Assembly (NCBI GenBank): GCA_933228675.1
Contig: OW121741.1
Location: 76,374,629-76,438,628, forward strand
Direction of reading: 5' to 3'
DNA from: Stomorhina lunata
Lineage: Eukaryota > Arthropoda > Insecta > Diptera > Rhiniidae
Length of the DNA: 64,000 nucleotides
Part shown: one piece after another, positions 46,224 to 56,990 of the stretch
How positions within the stretch are numbered: position 1 is the first letter of the stretch
Layout: each line of letters opens with the position of its first letter
The notes under the pieces: generated by a model
What the model saw: only the letters and a program-made list of their open reading frames with translations
What the model was told of the DNA's origin: nothing
Database searches by the model: none
Position numbers and translations under genes: made by a program

Positions 46224-46439
46224 TACTATATAAAAAAAATGCCAAATCATAAGAACCATAGAGTACCGCATAGAGTGCGATCATATGTTTTACTAAGCCC
46301 AAAAAAATAGAAAAAATAGAAAAAAAATGTATATGACATTTCTTATATGAAGATGACGTCTTTTAAATGTACTTTTGACGTCTCTTAAATGTACTTGACA
46401 GTTTCGTCCTCAGTCTAGTTCTTGTTTATGATAAGAACC

Positions 46440-46640
46440 ACATCGGCCGCTACAAAAATATTTTAAATGTTGTCACCACATCTATTCTTATCGCGAATGC
46501 CAATCCTATTGGTTACTCCGTAACTCGATTCGAAAATAAAATTGTTTCTTTCGAATCGAGATACGGAGTAACCCCCCTGCCTACTGAGATGACGAGACAT
46601 TTCACTATAGATCTTTTTTGAGCAACCAAATTACATAACC
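46440..46640 (+). pseudogene. LINE family A RNase H scrap with a hairpin in place of part of it
   Basis: TTCTTATCGCGAATGCCAAT and ACTGAGATGACGAGACATTT match the family-A RNase H segment (compare 35825-35870). Between the two halves lies the perfect-armed hairpin at 46511-46573 instead of the usual dozen bases. Confidence 0.55.
46511..46573. repeat. 25-bp-arm hairpin
   Basis: GGTTACTCCGTAACTCGATT then CGAAA (46511-46535) pairs with 46548-46573, one mismatch, around a loop of about 12 bases (ATAAAATTGTTT). Confidence 0.9.
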
Positions 46641-46675
46641 TAGTAACGTTATTACGAATACTGACTTTCTTACTT

Positions 46676-46880
46676 AAATGGCCTATATTACAACCTGTTT
46701 AGGTCAAAGACCGAACATATTTTAGAATTCTATGCTTTTCGATCTTGGGCGCATATTCTCAAATTTCGTAAGCCAAGCTTGGATAGATTTTCTTTTACTT
46801 GGTCCTTCCATCAAAGTTTCTGTCGTCCTCGTCTACGAGTTCCCTCGAGATCATGTTCGAACGTTATTACGAATAATATT
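46676..46880 (-). pseudogene. LINE family C C-terminal fragment
   Basis: On the minus strand one frame reads EGTRRRGRQKL, stop, WKDQVKENLSKLGLRNLRIC and AQDRKA. This GRxK-x-RW-x-DQV-x-DL-x-x-LG pattern closes the ORF of several insect LINEs. One stop and later frame loss; the clearest family-C copy in the window. Confidence 0.65.
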
Positions 46881-48300
46881 GCCAAATCAAGACCGACTGT
46901 AAACTGGACAAATTCATTGGTAGTTTATTCGCTTTTTAATTGCATCTTAGCTTGTTTTTTGGATTATATTTAAAAGATGTACAATAAACTTATGTCTCCT
47001 AGTAAAATAGGGAAATGTGTATTAGCTACAGACATTTTTTTAGGGTTATTATTATTTCTTTTAGAAAATTCCAATTGGAATTAACCCATATGGTAAAGGT
47101 TCCTATTATTTAATCCGCTTTTCATAAAGAGACATATAGAAACACAGAAACTAGAATGATTCACCGAAATGCTTGTAAAAATACATCACAGAATTTTTAA
47201 CCATTACATTAATTGCACATCAAAAAATGCTATACTATAAAAACTAGAAACCCCCTATAAAATTGCATTCATTTAGCACATAAATAGAGTTGCCAATCCT
47301 ATTTATTTTAAAATTAAAAAATTTCTATGCTGCCTGATTAGGAATGCTGTTATACAAATGTGGTGGTGCTTGTAACCTAGAGAAATAAAAGTTCGCAATT
47401 TTAAAGATAATTGAGAAAAATCAAATAAATCAAAGCTAGTTTTTCACTATGTCCATCACTATTGAAACTAAAAATATAATCGGATCATTTTTTAATACGT
47501 TTGAAAGAACTGTCTTACCGGAATAAAGACTTTGGCTCTCACAGAAAACACGGTATTAAGTTCGCTATAATCGATTCATATTTGACCCTAACTTTCCTAC
47601 AGAGACTACTAGGGGAAGCTCTCAGTGTACATGGTATTGAATATTTTTCCTGTGACCTTGATGCTCTAATCTTCACTGCTAGAAAATATGAGAAGTCTTA
47701 AACGTCAAACTCTTGAATCTCGCCTGTCTTAAATCAAAAAATCCCAAAAATTACAGAAACTCTTTAATTCAACTGAAAAATATAATTATTGAATGATTTT
47801 TTTTTTTTGCAGGTTCTTTAAATTTCACGAAGTTAAATACACTAAAAAGGAATTTTCTTTATTGTCGTTCCAAAATTACAGGTTGTTCATGCCCATCAAG
47901 CCTAAAGTTTCACAATACAGCTTTTTGCCAACTCATTCTAATAAAACTAGTTAGAACGGCAACACTGTTAGTAAGAAAAGCTTTCGCAACTTAAGAAAAC
48001 TCTGGTAGCCCCACGCTTTATATCTATAATCAATACACAACCCTGTTTTTTCTACGTTCCACAATTGACAGAGTATTACATTCCAACAGAGACTGCGTCG
48101 AGCAAATTCCACAGCGACGGCAGCTGACGCAAACAGTTTTAGCGGCGTCAAAATTGTCTCTTGTCGGCCGCTTATAAGTTCAATTTCCAATTTGAGTATT
48201 AAATAATTGGAAAAATTAGCAGTAAACGAAAGAAATTTAAGTATTTATTGAATTTCATTCGGCTTTGTACAAGAATTTGTCAGTTTGTTCAAGTTAATTG
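46881..48300. other. Gene-free stretch upstream of gawky
   Basis: No gene supported. Frames at 47501-47701 and 47951-48190 have no recognised domain. 48060-48190 is less AT-rich (GCGTCGAGCAAATTCC, GACGGCAGCTGACGC) and could be promoter or 5' UTR of gawky. Confidence 0.35.
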
Positions 48301-48704
48301 GTATTGATAAAAATCGGCGGCGTAATCTTTAGGGTTTTCTTTGACGGCTTGTATTATCTTTTAGCTCTTCGGCATTGGTCTCTGTGGCAGAAAATAAAAA
48401 CTTTTACCATCAAAGAAATAAAATTTTTCTCAATTCTAAAATAAAAAAAACTGTACAAGTACTTTAATTTTTTGGTTAAAAACCATAAAAATATTGAAAA
48501 AATCATCGAAAAAAGTGTGTAAATGGAATAAAGTAGAAAAATTAAGCGAAAAGAAAATTTGATCAGTGACCCCAAAAGCGATTTCTAGCCAATACGCCAA
48601 GCCTTGTTGTCTGTCTGTCTCTTCAGCAAAGCAAATAGGTACCTACAATTTTTCGTGAAATATACATAATTAAGCATTAGCAACTTCATTAGTAGCGGCG
48701 ATAG

Positions 48705-48872
48705 ATAGCACTGCAAATACTGATAAACAGTATTTGTAGTGGTACTAACAACAGTAACATCATTATTTGTAACAATGGTGGTGGCCTTGCACTCGACCAT
48801 CACATTGGCGGCTTAGTAGGTGGCGGAACATCGACTGCAGTGGCAAAAAATCAATTAGAGCAATTAAACACA
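48705..48872 (+). other. In-frame extension upstream of the gawky ATG
   Basis: The gawky frame stays open for 56 codons above the chosen ATG, back to TAG at 48702-48704, with no ATG. It reads NNGGGLALDHHIGGLVGGG then VAKNQLEQLNT. CTGCAG just before GTGGCAAAA (48834-48840) could be a splice acceptor, in which case an upstream exon might supply another N-terminus. Otherwise it is 5' UTR. Confidence 0.4.
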
Positions 48873-51800
48873 ATGCGCGAAGCTATATTTTCTCAGGATG
48901 GCTGGGGATGCCAGCATGTTAATCAGGACACGAACTGGGAAGTGCCCAGCTCGCCGGAGCCGACAAACAAGGACCCTTCGGGTGCTCCGATGTGGAAGCC
49001 CACTGTGAATAATGGTACTGAGCTATGGGAGTCCAATTTACGGAATGGGGGCCAACCAGCAGCACAACCTGTGCAGAAAACTCCCTGGGGCCATACGCCC
49101 ACCACAAATTTGGGTGGTACATGGGGTGAGGATGACGATGGTGCAGATGCAGCAAATGTTTGGACTGGAGGTGCAGCTGGCCCATCTGGAGTGGTTGGTG
49201 TTTCTGGTGTTACGCCAGGTGCTAGCGGGCCATCAAATGGTCCTCAGTGGAATCAAGGTGTTGGTGTAACAGGATCAGGTGTTCAGGCCGCAGTTGCAGC
49301 TCCAACAGGTGTTGCACCTGGAGCTAATACAGGTACTGGTGGAGTGAATATGGCTGGAACTCCAGAAACAGGATCAGCAGCTGGAGCTGGAAATGGTTGG
49401 GGTGATCCGCGTGTTGGCGCCATAGGCGGCGGAGCAGGTGGTCCCATGGATATGCGCTCAGTTGATCCACGCGATCCAATGCGTGCAGCTTCTGCTGGTG
49501 ATCCCCGTGAATTGAGAATGTTAGATCCACGTGATCCAATCCGTGGCGATCCTCGCGGCATTTCTGGCAGACTTAATGGCACATCCGAGATGTGGGGACA
49601 ACATCACCCGATTGCGCAACAACATCAAATGCCTGGCCTTAACAAAATGGGAGTGGGAGGTGGACCTAATACTGGTGGCTTAGCCGGTCCCTCTTCAGTT
49701 GGCGGCCTTAATGCAGCTGGTAATGTCGGCTCTCAATGGGGAGCTCCCCCACAATCTGTTGTTGGTGGGCCGAAAGATATGGTAGGCTCAATGGCACCAA
49801 AACCACCAGTGAGCGGTTCAGGATGGGAAGAACCGTCTCCTCCAACACAACGTCGAAATATACCTAATTACGATGACGGAACTTCATTGTGGGGTCAACA
49901 AACCCGCGTACCTGGAGGTGTGGGAGGCGGAGGTGGATCTCAGTGGAAGGATATGTCCGACCCACTTAATCCCCGCAATCATTTAATTCGCAGTGCAATG
50001 GGTGGAGCCGGTGGCGGATCGTCTGGAAATTCTGCTGCTGCTGGTACACCCGTAAATCCTAATAACCCTATGGGCGTTGGAGCGGTGGGACCACCGGGCG
50101 CACGTCTAGTATCAGCCATTAGTGGTCCAGGTGTTATTGGTGCTGGTGGACCTCATAAACCTGACACTGGCATGTGGCCTCATCCAGCTGGCCCCCCTAA
50201 TGTGCCTACACCAAATGTTGGTGGTAACCGAAACACTGGCGGCTGGGGAGATGTTGAAAATCATAATATTATTGGTGGCACAAGTTCCGGTGGTAATGGA
50301 AATGGCCCTGGTAATTGGGGCGATGACAAGTCTAATCCAGCAGTGGGCAATATGGGCCAGGGTGGAAACTCTTGGAATGAACCTCCCAATGCTTCAGGAT
50401 GGAATAAAACCAATCCAAAATTGGCTGGAGCTACAACTGGCATGGGATGGGGAGCTGCAGCTGGTGCTAATGACAGTAACGATTTGAATGCAAGCGATTG
50501 GACAACAGCTGCCCATAATACGATAATGAGTAAAGCTCAACAACAGCAAAAACTTGGTGGTATTAATAGTGAGATGATAAAACAAAGCAAGCAGTATCGC
50601 ATGTTAGTGGAGAATGGCTTTAAAAAAGAAGATGTGGAACGATCGTTAATCTCTACAAATATGAACTACGAAGAAGCTATTGAAATATTAAGGTCTTTGA
50701 CTGCTGGTGTTGGCGGTATGGACAATTGGAGGCGTCATGAAGATAATCCTAATTCCTATGCTGATCATAATGTTGCCGTTGCTGCCGCTGCTGGTGGCTC
50801 ATTCCCTGGGCGTTATGCTGCAGGAGGAACACAACCTGGAATGTCATTCCCTCCGAATAACCTTTTGAATTCAATGGGTGGTGGTAGGACCGTTGGTGCT
50901 AACGCCGGTAATAACCCACAAATGAATGCCCTTAACTCAATGCAACCTTTGCAAGTGCAAAAGTACCTTAATCAAGGCCCTCACAATGTCGGAGCCGGAG
51001 GACCTCAGTCCTTAAATGCAGCTGCGGCCTTTGGTCAAGGTTCTAATGTTGCTGCTCTCAATGCTGCCGCCGTATCAAACAGTACGAATCAACCATCAAC
51101 CCAACAGCTTAGAATGTTGGTCCAACAAATTCAGTTAGCCGTTCACAGCGGTTATTTATCCAGCCAAATATTGAATCAGCCATTGGCTCCCACCACACTT
51201 CTACTACTAAACCAATTACTTAGCAATATTAAGCAACTGCAAGGGGCTCAGCAATCATTAGCTCGCGGTGGCAATAACAGTAATACTCTAATAGCCATTG
51301 CCAAATACAAGCAGCAGATACAAAGTTTACAAAACCAAATAAATGCACAACAAGCAATATACATAAAGCAGCAGCAGCAAGCTTCACAACCGACTACACA
51401 TCCGGCTGCTACGCATATCAACAACCCGAATAACGAATATTTGAGAAGCCACGATGCCATATCAGCTTTGCAAGGAAATTTCTCAGAAATGAACTTAAAC
51501 AAATCTGGTAGCTATCAGCAATCAAGATTGAATCAGTGGAAACTTCCAGTATTAGATAAAGATTTAACAGCGGATAGCACTGACTTCTCTCGTGCACCTG
51601 GCGCCACCAAACAAGGTGGAGGTCTAACCACAAATGCTCTTGGTCTGCAAGGTGATGGGACATGGTCAACTGGGCGAAACATGAACGATGGTTGGCCAGA
51701 CCCCTCGAATGATAGTGAGAATAAAGACTGGTCAGTTGGACAGCCTTCAGCTGCATCTGCATACACCGATTTGGTACAGGAATTTGAGCCTGGCAAGCCA

Positions 51801-52901
51801 TGGAAGATAAAAAGCATTGAGGATGATCCAAGTATAACTCCTGGAAGTGTAGCTAGATCTCCATTATCGATAAATCCAACGCCAAAAGATGCTGATATTT
51901 TTTCGAATGCTGGTAGTAAAAACTCCCCGACTGATATACCATCATTAGGACTAACATCGTCATCCACTTGGAGCTTTAATCCGTCATCGAGCAATCAAAA
52001 TTTCCCCAGTTGGTCAGACAATACACAACAAGAAATATGGTCTTCAATGAACAAGACTTCGCGTGGACCACCCCCAGGTTTGGGCAGTAACAAGTCTGGC
52101 GGAGGAGCAGGCGTCGTACCCAATGTATCAAATCCCAACAATGCCAATGGTGGTTGGTTAGGCGGTGGTCGAACAGGTGGTGGTGGTTGGTCCGGAACGA
52201 ATTCAAATTGGAACTCCATTTGGCTACTATTGAAAAATTTAACCCCACAGATTGATAGCTCAACATTACGTACCTTATGCATGCAGCATGGTCCCTTGCA
52301 GAATTTCCATTTGTATTTGAACCAGGGTATAGCTCTAATCAAATACGCCTCACGTGAGGAAGCAAGTAAAGCACAAATGTCCCTGAACAACTGCTTTTTA
52401 GGCAACACGACCATTATTGCTGAGTCGCCCAGTGAGAATGAAGTTCTTTCTATATTGCATCATTTGTCTCAACAGAACACTAATGCTACTGCCACACAGC
52501 AACAACAACAACAAGCACAACAGGGTCAAGCCTCAGGCCATAATAACCCAGCCGCAGGTGGAAGCAGCTCAAATGCAAATGCCAACAATGTCAACAGTGC
52601 TGCTAATACTACAAACAACTCTAATTCAGCTAATACAGGCAGCAACAACGCTAATCCCGGCCAAAATGGAAATCAACCATCCAATCATAATAATTCTCAT
52701 GCAAATACAAGTACACAAAACACATCAACCAACAGCAATGCAGCAGCCAATAATCCTTCAAATGCTAATACAAACCCTGGATGGCGTTCAACTTCACAGC
52801 AACTCCAGCAACAGACACAAAACTCTCAAGCACGACCCTCGGGCGGACGTGATGACTTCGAATTAATCTCCAAATATGTGTGTTCGATCGTGGATGGCTA
52901 G
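48873..52901 (+). CDS. gw: Gawky / GW182, miRNA silencing effector, 1342 aa, intronless here
   Basis: Binds Argonaute-1 through GW repeats and recruits poly(A)-binding protein and CCR4-NOT to repress miRNA targets in P-bodies. Start chosen at MREAIFSQDGWGCQ, where the fly protein begins as I recall it. N-terminal half: many GW/WG motifs (GWGCQ, MWKP, GTWGEDDDGAD, NGWGDPR, SQWGAPP, GGWGD, GNWGDD, MGWGAA) and a DPRD-rich stretch at about 194-229. UBA-like domain about 570-610 (SKQYRMLVENGFKKEDVERS). Gln-rich region about 740-850. PAM2-type motif EFEPGKPWK at about 969, P-GL motif RGPPPGL at about 1065. RRM about 1113-1190 (LKNLTPQIDSSTLRTLCMQH). Gln run, Asn/Ser-rich tail, then FELISKYVCSIVDG. 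No frameshift or stop. One exon across 4 kb is unexpected, so a retrocopy must be excluded. Confidence 0.95.
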   Translation: MREAIFSQDGWGCQHVNQDTNWEVPSSPEPTNKDPSGAPMWKPTVNNGTELWESNLRNGGQPAAQPVQKTPWGHTPTTNLGGTWGEDDDGADAANVWTGGAAGPSGVVGVSGVTPGASGPSNGPQWNQGVGVTGSGVQAAVAAPTGVAPGANTGTGGVNMAGTPETGSAAGAGNGWGDPRVGAIGGGAGGPMDMRSVDPRDPMRAASAGDPRELRMLDPRDPIRGDPRGISGRLNGTSEMWGQHHPIAQQHQMPGLNKMGVGGGPNTGGLAGPSSVGGLNAAGNVGSQWGAPPQSVVGGPKDMVGSMAPKPPVSGSGWEEPSPPTQRRNIPNYDDGTSLWGQQTRVPGGVGGGGGSQWKDMSDPLNPRNHLIRSAMGGAGGGSSGNSAAAGTPVNPNNPMGVGAVGPPGARLVSAISGPGVIGAGGPHKPDTGMWPHPAGPPNVPTPNVGGNRNTGGWGDVENHNIIGGTSSGGNGNGPGNWGDDKSNPAVGNMGQGGNSWNEPPNASGWNKTNPKLAGATTGMGWGAAAGANDSNDLNASDWTTAAHNTIMSKAQQQQKLGGINSEMIKQSKQYRMLVENGFKKEDVERSLISTNMNYEEAIEILRSLTAGVGGMDNWRRHEDNPNSYADHNVAVAAAAGGSFPGRYAAGGTQPGMSFPPNNLLNSMGGGRTVGANAGNNPQMNALNSMQPLQVQKYLNQGPHNVGAGGPQSLNAAAAFGQGSNVAALNAAAVSNSTNQPSTQQLRMLVQQIQLAVHSGYLSSQILNQPLAPTTLLLLNQLLSNIKQLQGAQQSLARGGNNSNTLIAIAKYKQQIQSLQNQINAQQAIYIKQQQQASQPTTHPAATHINNPNNEYLRSHDAISALQGNFSEMNLNKSGSYQQSRLNQWKLPVLDKDLTADSTDFSRAPGATKQGGGLTTNALGLQGDGTWSTGRNMNDGWPDPSNDSENKDWSVGQPSAASAYTDLVQEFEPGKPWKIKSIEDDPSITPGSVARSPLSINPTPKDADIFSNAGSKNSPTDIPSLGLTSSSTWSFNPSSSNQNFPSWSDNTQQEIWSSMNKTSRGPPPGLGSNKSGGGAGVVPNVSNPNNANGGWLGGGRTGGGGWSGTNSNWNSIWLLLKNLTPQIDSSTLRTLCMQHGPLQNFHLYLNQGIALIKYASREEASKAQMSLNNCFLGNTTIIAESPSENEVLSILHHLSQQNTNATATQQQQQQAQQGQASGHNNPAAGGSSSNANANNVNSAANTTNNSNSANTGSNNANPGQNGNQPSNHNNSHANTSTQNTSTNSNAAANNPSNANTNPGWRSTSQQLQQQTQNSQARPSGGRDDFELISKYVCSIVDG

Positions 52902-53100
52902 ATAAGTTTAAAACCCCTATTTCCTCAAATCCCTCTCTTCTACTATCACACTTCCTCAAATATTACAACTACTTCCTAGCTTACAACAACAACAAAAAAA
53001 AACAACAACCATATAGAAGATTTCTCAAGTAGTTTTAACTATATACAGACATATTATAAAAACATTAAATAATGAGATTGTATTAACAATTAAAAAAAAA

Positions 53101-53125
53101 AATAAATAAAACAATAAAAAAAAAA
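53101..53125 (+). terminator. Poly(A) signals and A-run after gawky
   Basis: Two overlapping AATAAA hexamers (53101-53110) are followed about 5 bases later by an A-run at 53115-53125, about 200 nt past the stop. It may be a normal cleavage site or the remains of a retroposed poly(A) tail. Confidence 0.5.
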
Positions 53126-55170
53126 TGATCTTCTAATTAAAGGATCAAAGAAGGTAAGTTAAAAATGACCAAAGAAGGAAAAGTGGAGGACTATTATACT
53201 ATACAAAAGAAGCATGGAGCAATAAGAACTTTGATATTGATTGTGGCATTTGAAAATTTTTGTATAACACTTGCAAAAACACAACCAGGAGTTACATGCA
53301 ATTGATGGATGTAAGTAGTTGAAGTGTAGATATTTCTGTAGCTGCTTTCTAAAGTAAAAAAACCGGTTCTATCGCGTGAGTGTATAAAGTATTTTGTGCC
53401 ATTAAAAGTTTCTTTATATTAAACCATTTTTATTCAAGTTCTTTCTTATATATATTTATATTACAGTATCCCGGCAGCGCTTCCATAAAGTCAGTATATA
53501 TTTTGAGATGATACTACATTTATCTTGTGAAACTAAACCCACTTCATAGGTACATTTTCGATTGAAATCTGTTTATCTTTACTTTTGTTTTAAATTTTTG
53601 GAAGTGGGCTTAGCAAATAAAGCACTGCATTCCAACTTTGAGATCATTTTAAGACCGCAGTGCTCTGATTTTACCTATTATGAAGTGAAACCCTAAAAAA
53701 CCTACCGAAATCTTTATTCAATACCGTCTACTAACAAATTTATTTCAAAATTGAGAATCCGTTTTTTTTTATAATAGTTAAATCTCTTTTAATAAAAACC
53801 AGAGAGAAGAAATCTATTTTAGAACTTTGGCTAATATATTGTAGAATAAATATTGACTTATATTTAAATATTTAATTGTAAGACAGCTGTAACAAACTTA
53901 TTGGAAAACTGAGGATCTTTACAAAATTCAGCCATGAATCAGAACAGAGTGCTGCATTTGCATTTTGGGATAATTTTAAGACCACAATTCTCTGATTTTA
54001 CCTATTTAGAAGAAACGAAATACATCATCAATCAAAAATCTGGTTATCTTCTGTATCTATAAAACAGGATGTGTGTAAGTATGTAACGTATGGACTTAAA
54101 AACGGCTTAGAGAATCTTCGGAATATCCAGGCGGGTGACACTGTGAAGTCTGATTTTTGATTTTCGATCTGCGGGCTTAGGGCCAGCTACGCGGACCGGG
54201 TTAGCTAGTTAAATATAAAACACCTATCAAATTTACTACAATACTATTAGGTCCCGTCGGTTTAGCAACACGAAATTCAGCTATAAACCAGAAAGACAGG
54301 GAAGTAACAAAAAAATACAATTTTCCATTTAAGTGGCAAAAGAAAAAAACATGGATTTAATTACAAAATCTGGTAAAAAAAAAGTTTTAGAGCGTCGAGA
54401 ACCTTTTGGAAAGGTTTAGGATTGGCCTGGGAACTTAAATGAGAAGGTGAAAAGTTGAATGATTTTGTCACTCTGATAATCAGATTCACTTAGACTATGA
54501 ACTCTACTTGGATACTAACGAAAAGTGAAGTTCATATAACTTAAAAAAAAAGTTAAGGGTATCTTCAATTTTTGACAGTGAATGCAATCGGTTATTTTCC
54601 AAAAAAAGTCAAACCAAAAGAAAGATAAAATATTATTCAACAGGATTAAAGCCAAAATTTTCATTTTTTGTGGGAAACAACCGAAAATTATCTCAAAAAT
54701 ATATCTAAAATCGATCGATTTGGAAACAATCGTTTTCCATCACATACCTGTATATACCTAATACATTTTGTTTCGAAAAGTTTTTCTTTTAAATCGAATT
54801 ACATAATAACCCCCAGATTTATTACCCTCCTGTATTCTAGGGCAGGGCAACTGCAAAGAGCTCAGCCTCTTCAAAAGACACACGTCGCAATCTTCATCCT
54901 AAGAGTATGATCAATTCTTAACCGTGACAGTCTGTAAACGATCAATATCAATAATATATGGCCAATTTTATCCTCAGACGGACGTCCATCTATAATTTGT
55001 TAAATTTTAAGTTCTCTGTTGCAGTAGAAGATTTAAGGTTATTTAGAATTTGCTAACTTTTTTGCTTTACAGTGGTTCGATACCAATGACTCTGTGGGTC
55101 AATACCAATAAATGATATATGACAAAACCAACAGATAGTAAATATTTTAGTTTAAAAATCACTTTGGAAA
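53126..55170. other. Gene-free stretch with a diverged direct repeat and a Helitron-like end
   Basis: About 53621-53685 and 53948-54012 are diverged direct copies (ATTTTAAGACCGCAGTGCTC / ATTTTAAGACCACAATTCTC, then TGATTTTACCTATT). 54180-54208 reads GGCCAGCTACGCGGACCGGG then TTAGCTAG|T, like the GC-rich 3' end of a Helitron, but the hairpin is imperfect. No gene. Confidence 0.4.
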
Positions 55171-55450
55171 GGTGGACCACCGTGGTTAAGCAGGTTAGTC
55201 ATCCGCTTACCATACCAGAGGTCCCAAGTTCGATTCCCGGCCCAAGTTCGGTTCGCCTCATAACTCAGCTGGAAACTGTTCATTGAGTATTAGGTTATGT
55301 AAAACTTCTCCAACTAATGCATTTCCCGTTCGGAGCCGGAGTTAAAACGTAGGTCCTTTTCAATGAGTCTAAAAGTAGAATCGGATGCTGCTCATTGTTT
55401 GAGAAAAGTACCCCTTGTTCCATTCGGAATGTTGTCGGTTTTTATGTTAT
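55171..55450 (+). mobile_element. tRNA-derived SINE, copy 3
   Basis: CCGTGGTTAAGCAGGTTAG (A box), AAGTTCGATTCCCGGCC (B box), GCCTCATAACTCAGCTGG, GCATTTCCCGTTCGGAGCCG, TTAAAACGTAGGTCC and CAATGAGTCTAAAAGTAGAA, then GTTCCATTCGGAATGTTGTC near the 3' end. Confidence 0.88.
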
Positions 55451-55451
55451 A

Positions 55452-56990
55452 TGGGAAGGTGGACTTTAATTTGTTGCAGAATGTGTAAAGGCAAGAAGGA
55501 AAATGGAAGAATAATCTGATATGGTTTTATGTGCTGTCAAATAACTTCTCTGCTCTAAAGTTCCATGGCATGTCTCTGTGGTCATCCACCAGTATAAAAT
55601 GTATATAAAATTTGACAAGTGGCATGCTTTTAGTTTTAAAATAACTATGGAAAGGGGGACAAGGAGACAAATGAAAGAAAAAAGAATCTGCCGTGGTCTT
55701 TTCAATATGCTGCCTGCAAACTTCTCTACTCTACAGTTCCATGGCATGTTCCAGTGGCCCGGCACCATTAAGATGTTTAGGAAAGCTGACAGGTGATTTA
55801 CTTTTAATTTGAAAATTACTATGGTAGGGGGATTTTGATTTCTTGCAGAATATGTGAAGGCAGAGAGGAAAATGAAAGAATATATAATCTGATATGATCT
55901 TATATGATGTCTGATAACTTCTCTGCTCTAAAGATCCATGGCATGCCACTGTAACCATTCACCAATAAAAAATGTATATAAAAAGTGATAAGTGATTCAA
56001 TATTAGTTTGAAAATCACTATAGGAAGGGGGTTATTTGATTTGTTGCAAAATTTGTGAAGGTAATTAAATAGTATAGAATCTGATATGTTCTTAAATGCT
56101 GTCTGATAACGTCTCTGTTCTAAAATTTCATGTCATGTTCCTGTGGCCATCCACATCACTCACTATTCGAAGGCGAATCTGGTTTTTTTTTGCGGAATGT
56201 GTGGAGGCAGGAAGGAATAAGCAAGAACATAGAATCTGCAATGGTCCTATATGCTGCATGCAAACTTCTCTGCTCTACAGTTCGATGGCATGTCCCGGTG
56301 GCCCGGCACCAATAAGATGTTTAGGAAAGCTGACAGGTTATTTCTGTTTAGTCTGAAAATCTCTATGGAAAGGGAGATCTTTGATATGTTGCAGAATATG
56401 TGAAGGCAAGGAGGGAAATGAAAACTTCTCTACTCTACATAACATGTTCCTGTGGCCCAGCGCAAATATAAGATGTATAGATAAGCTAACAGGTGATTTT
56501 GTTTCAGCTTGAAAATCACTATGGTTGGGTAGATCTTTTGTATGTTGCAGAATATGTGAAGGCAAGAAGGAACATGAAAGAACATAGAATCATGGTCCTA
56601 CATGCTGCCTGCAAACTTCTCTGCTCTACAGTTCGATGACGTGTTCCAGAATCCCGGAAGTAATGAGATGTTAAGGAAAGATTACAGGTTATTTTCTTTT
56701 TGTTTGAAAAACAATAGGAAGGGGGTTCTTTTATGCGTGAAGACAAGATGGAAAATTAAAGAATATAGAATATGTCAGTGGCAAATACTGTATGCTGCCT
56801 GCTTCTTTACAGTTCCATAGTATGACATAGTGGTACGACACTAATAAGAAAAGCAAACAGGTGATTTGGTTTTAGGTTGAAATATACTATGGGGTGAAGG
56901 ATTTTTGATTTGTTGCAAAATTTGTAAAGGTAAGAAGGAAAAGAACATATAATCAACCACATAAGTGCTTCGTGAGCTGCATATAGGACC
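55452..56990. repeat. Degenerate tandem array, unit 157-196 bp, about 8 copies
   Basis: CTTCTCTGCTCTACAGTTCC-like phrases recur near 55547, 55721, 55918, 56106, 56264, 56423, 56613 and 56795. Each unit also has GAAAATCACTATGGAAGGGG, TTGTTGCAGAATATGTGAAG and GCACCAATAAGATGTTTAGG. Units differ by indels. Frames crossing the array on both strands repeat the unit and have no recognised domain. Confidence 0.88.

Noticed and set aside
48919..52866. Other frames across gawky on both strands
   Set aside because: They lie in alternative frames of a long, domain-bearing, conserved ORF and are repetitive because gawky is Gly/Asn/Gln-rich.
54140..54210. A full Helitron ending at CTAG
   Set aside because: Only the last 30 bases resemble a Helitron end. 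The hairpin is imperfect and no 5' TC end or Rep/helicase is present.
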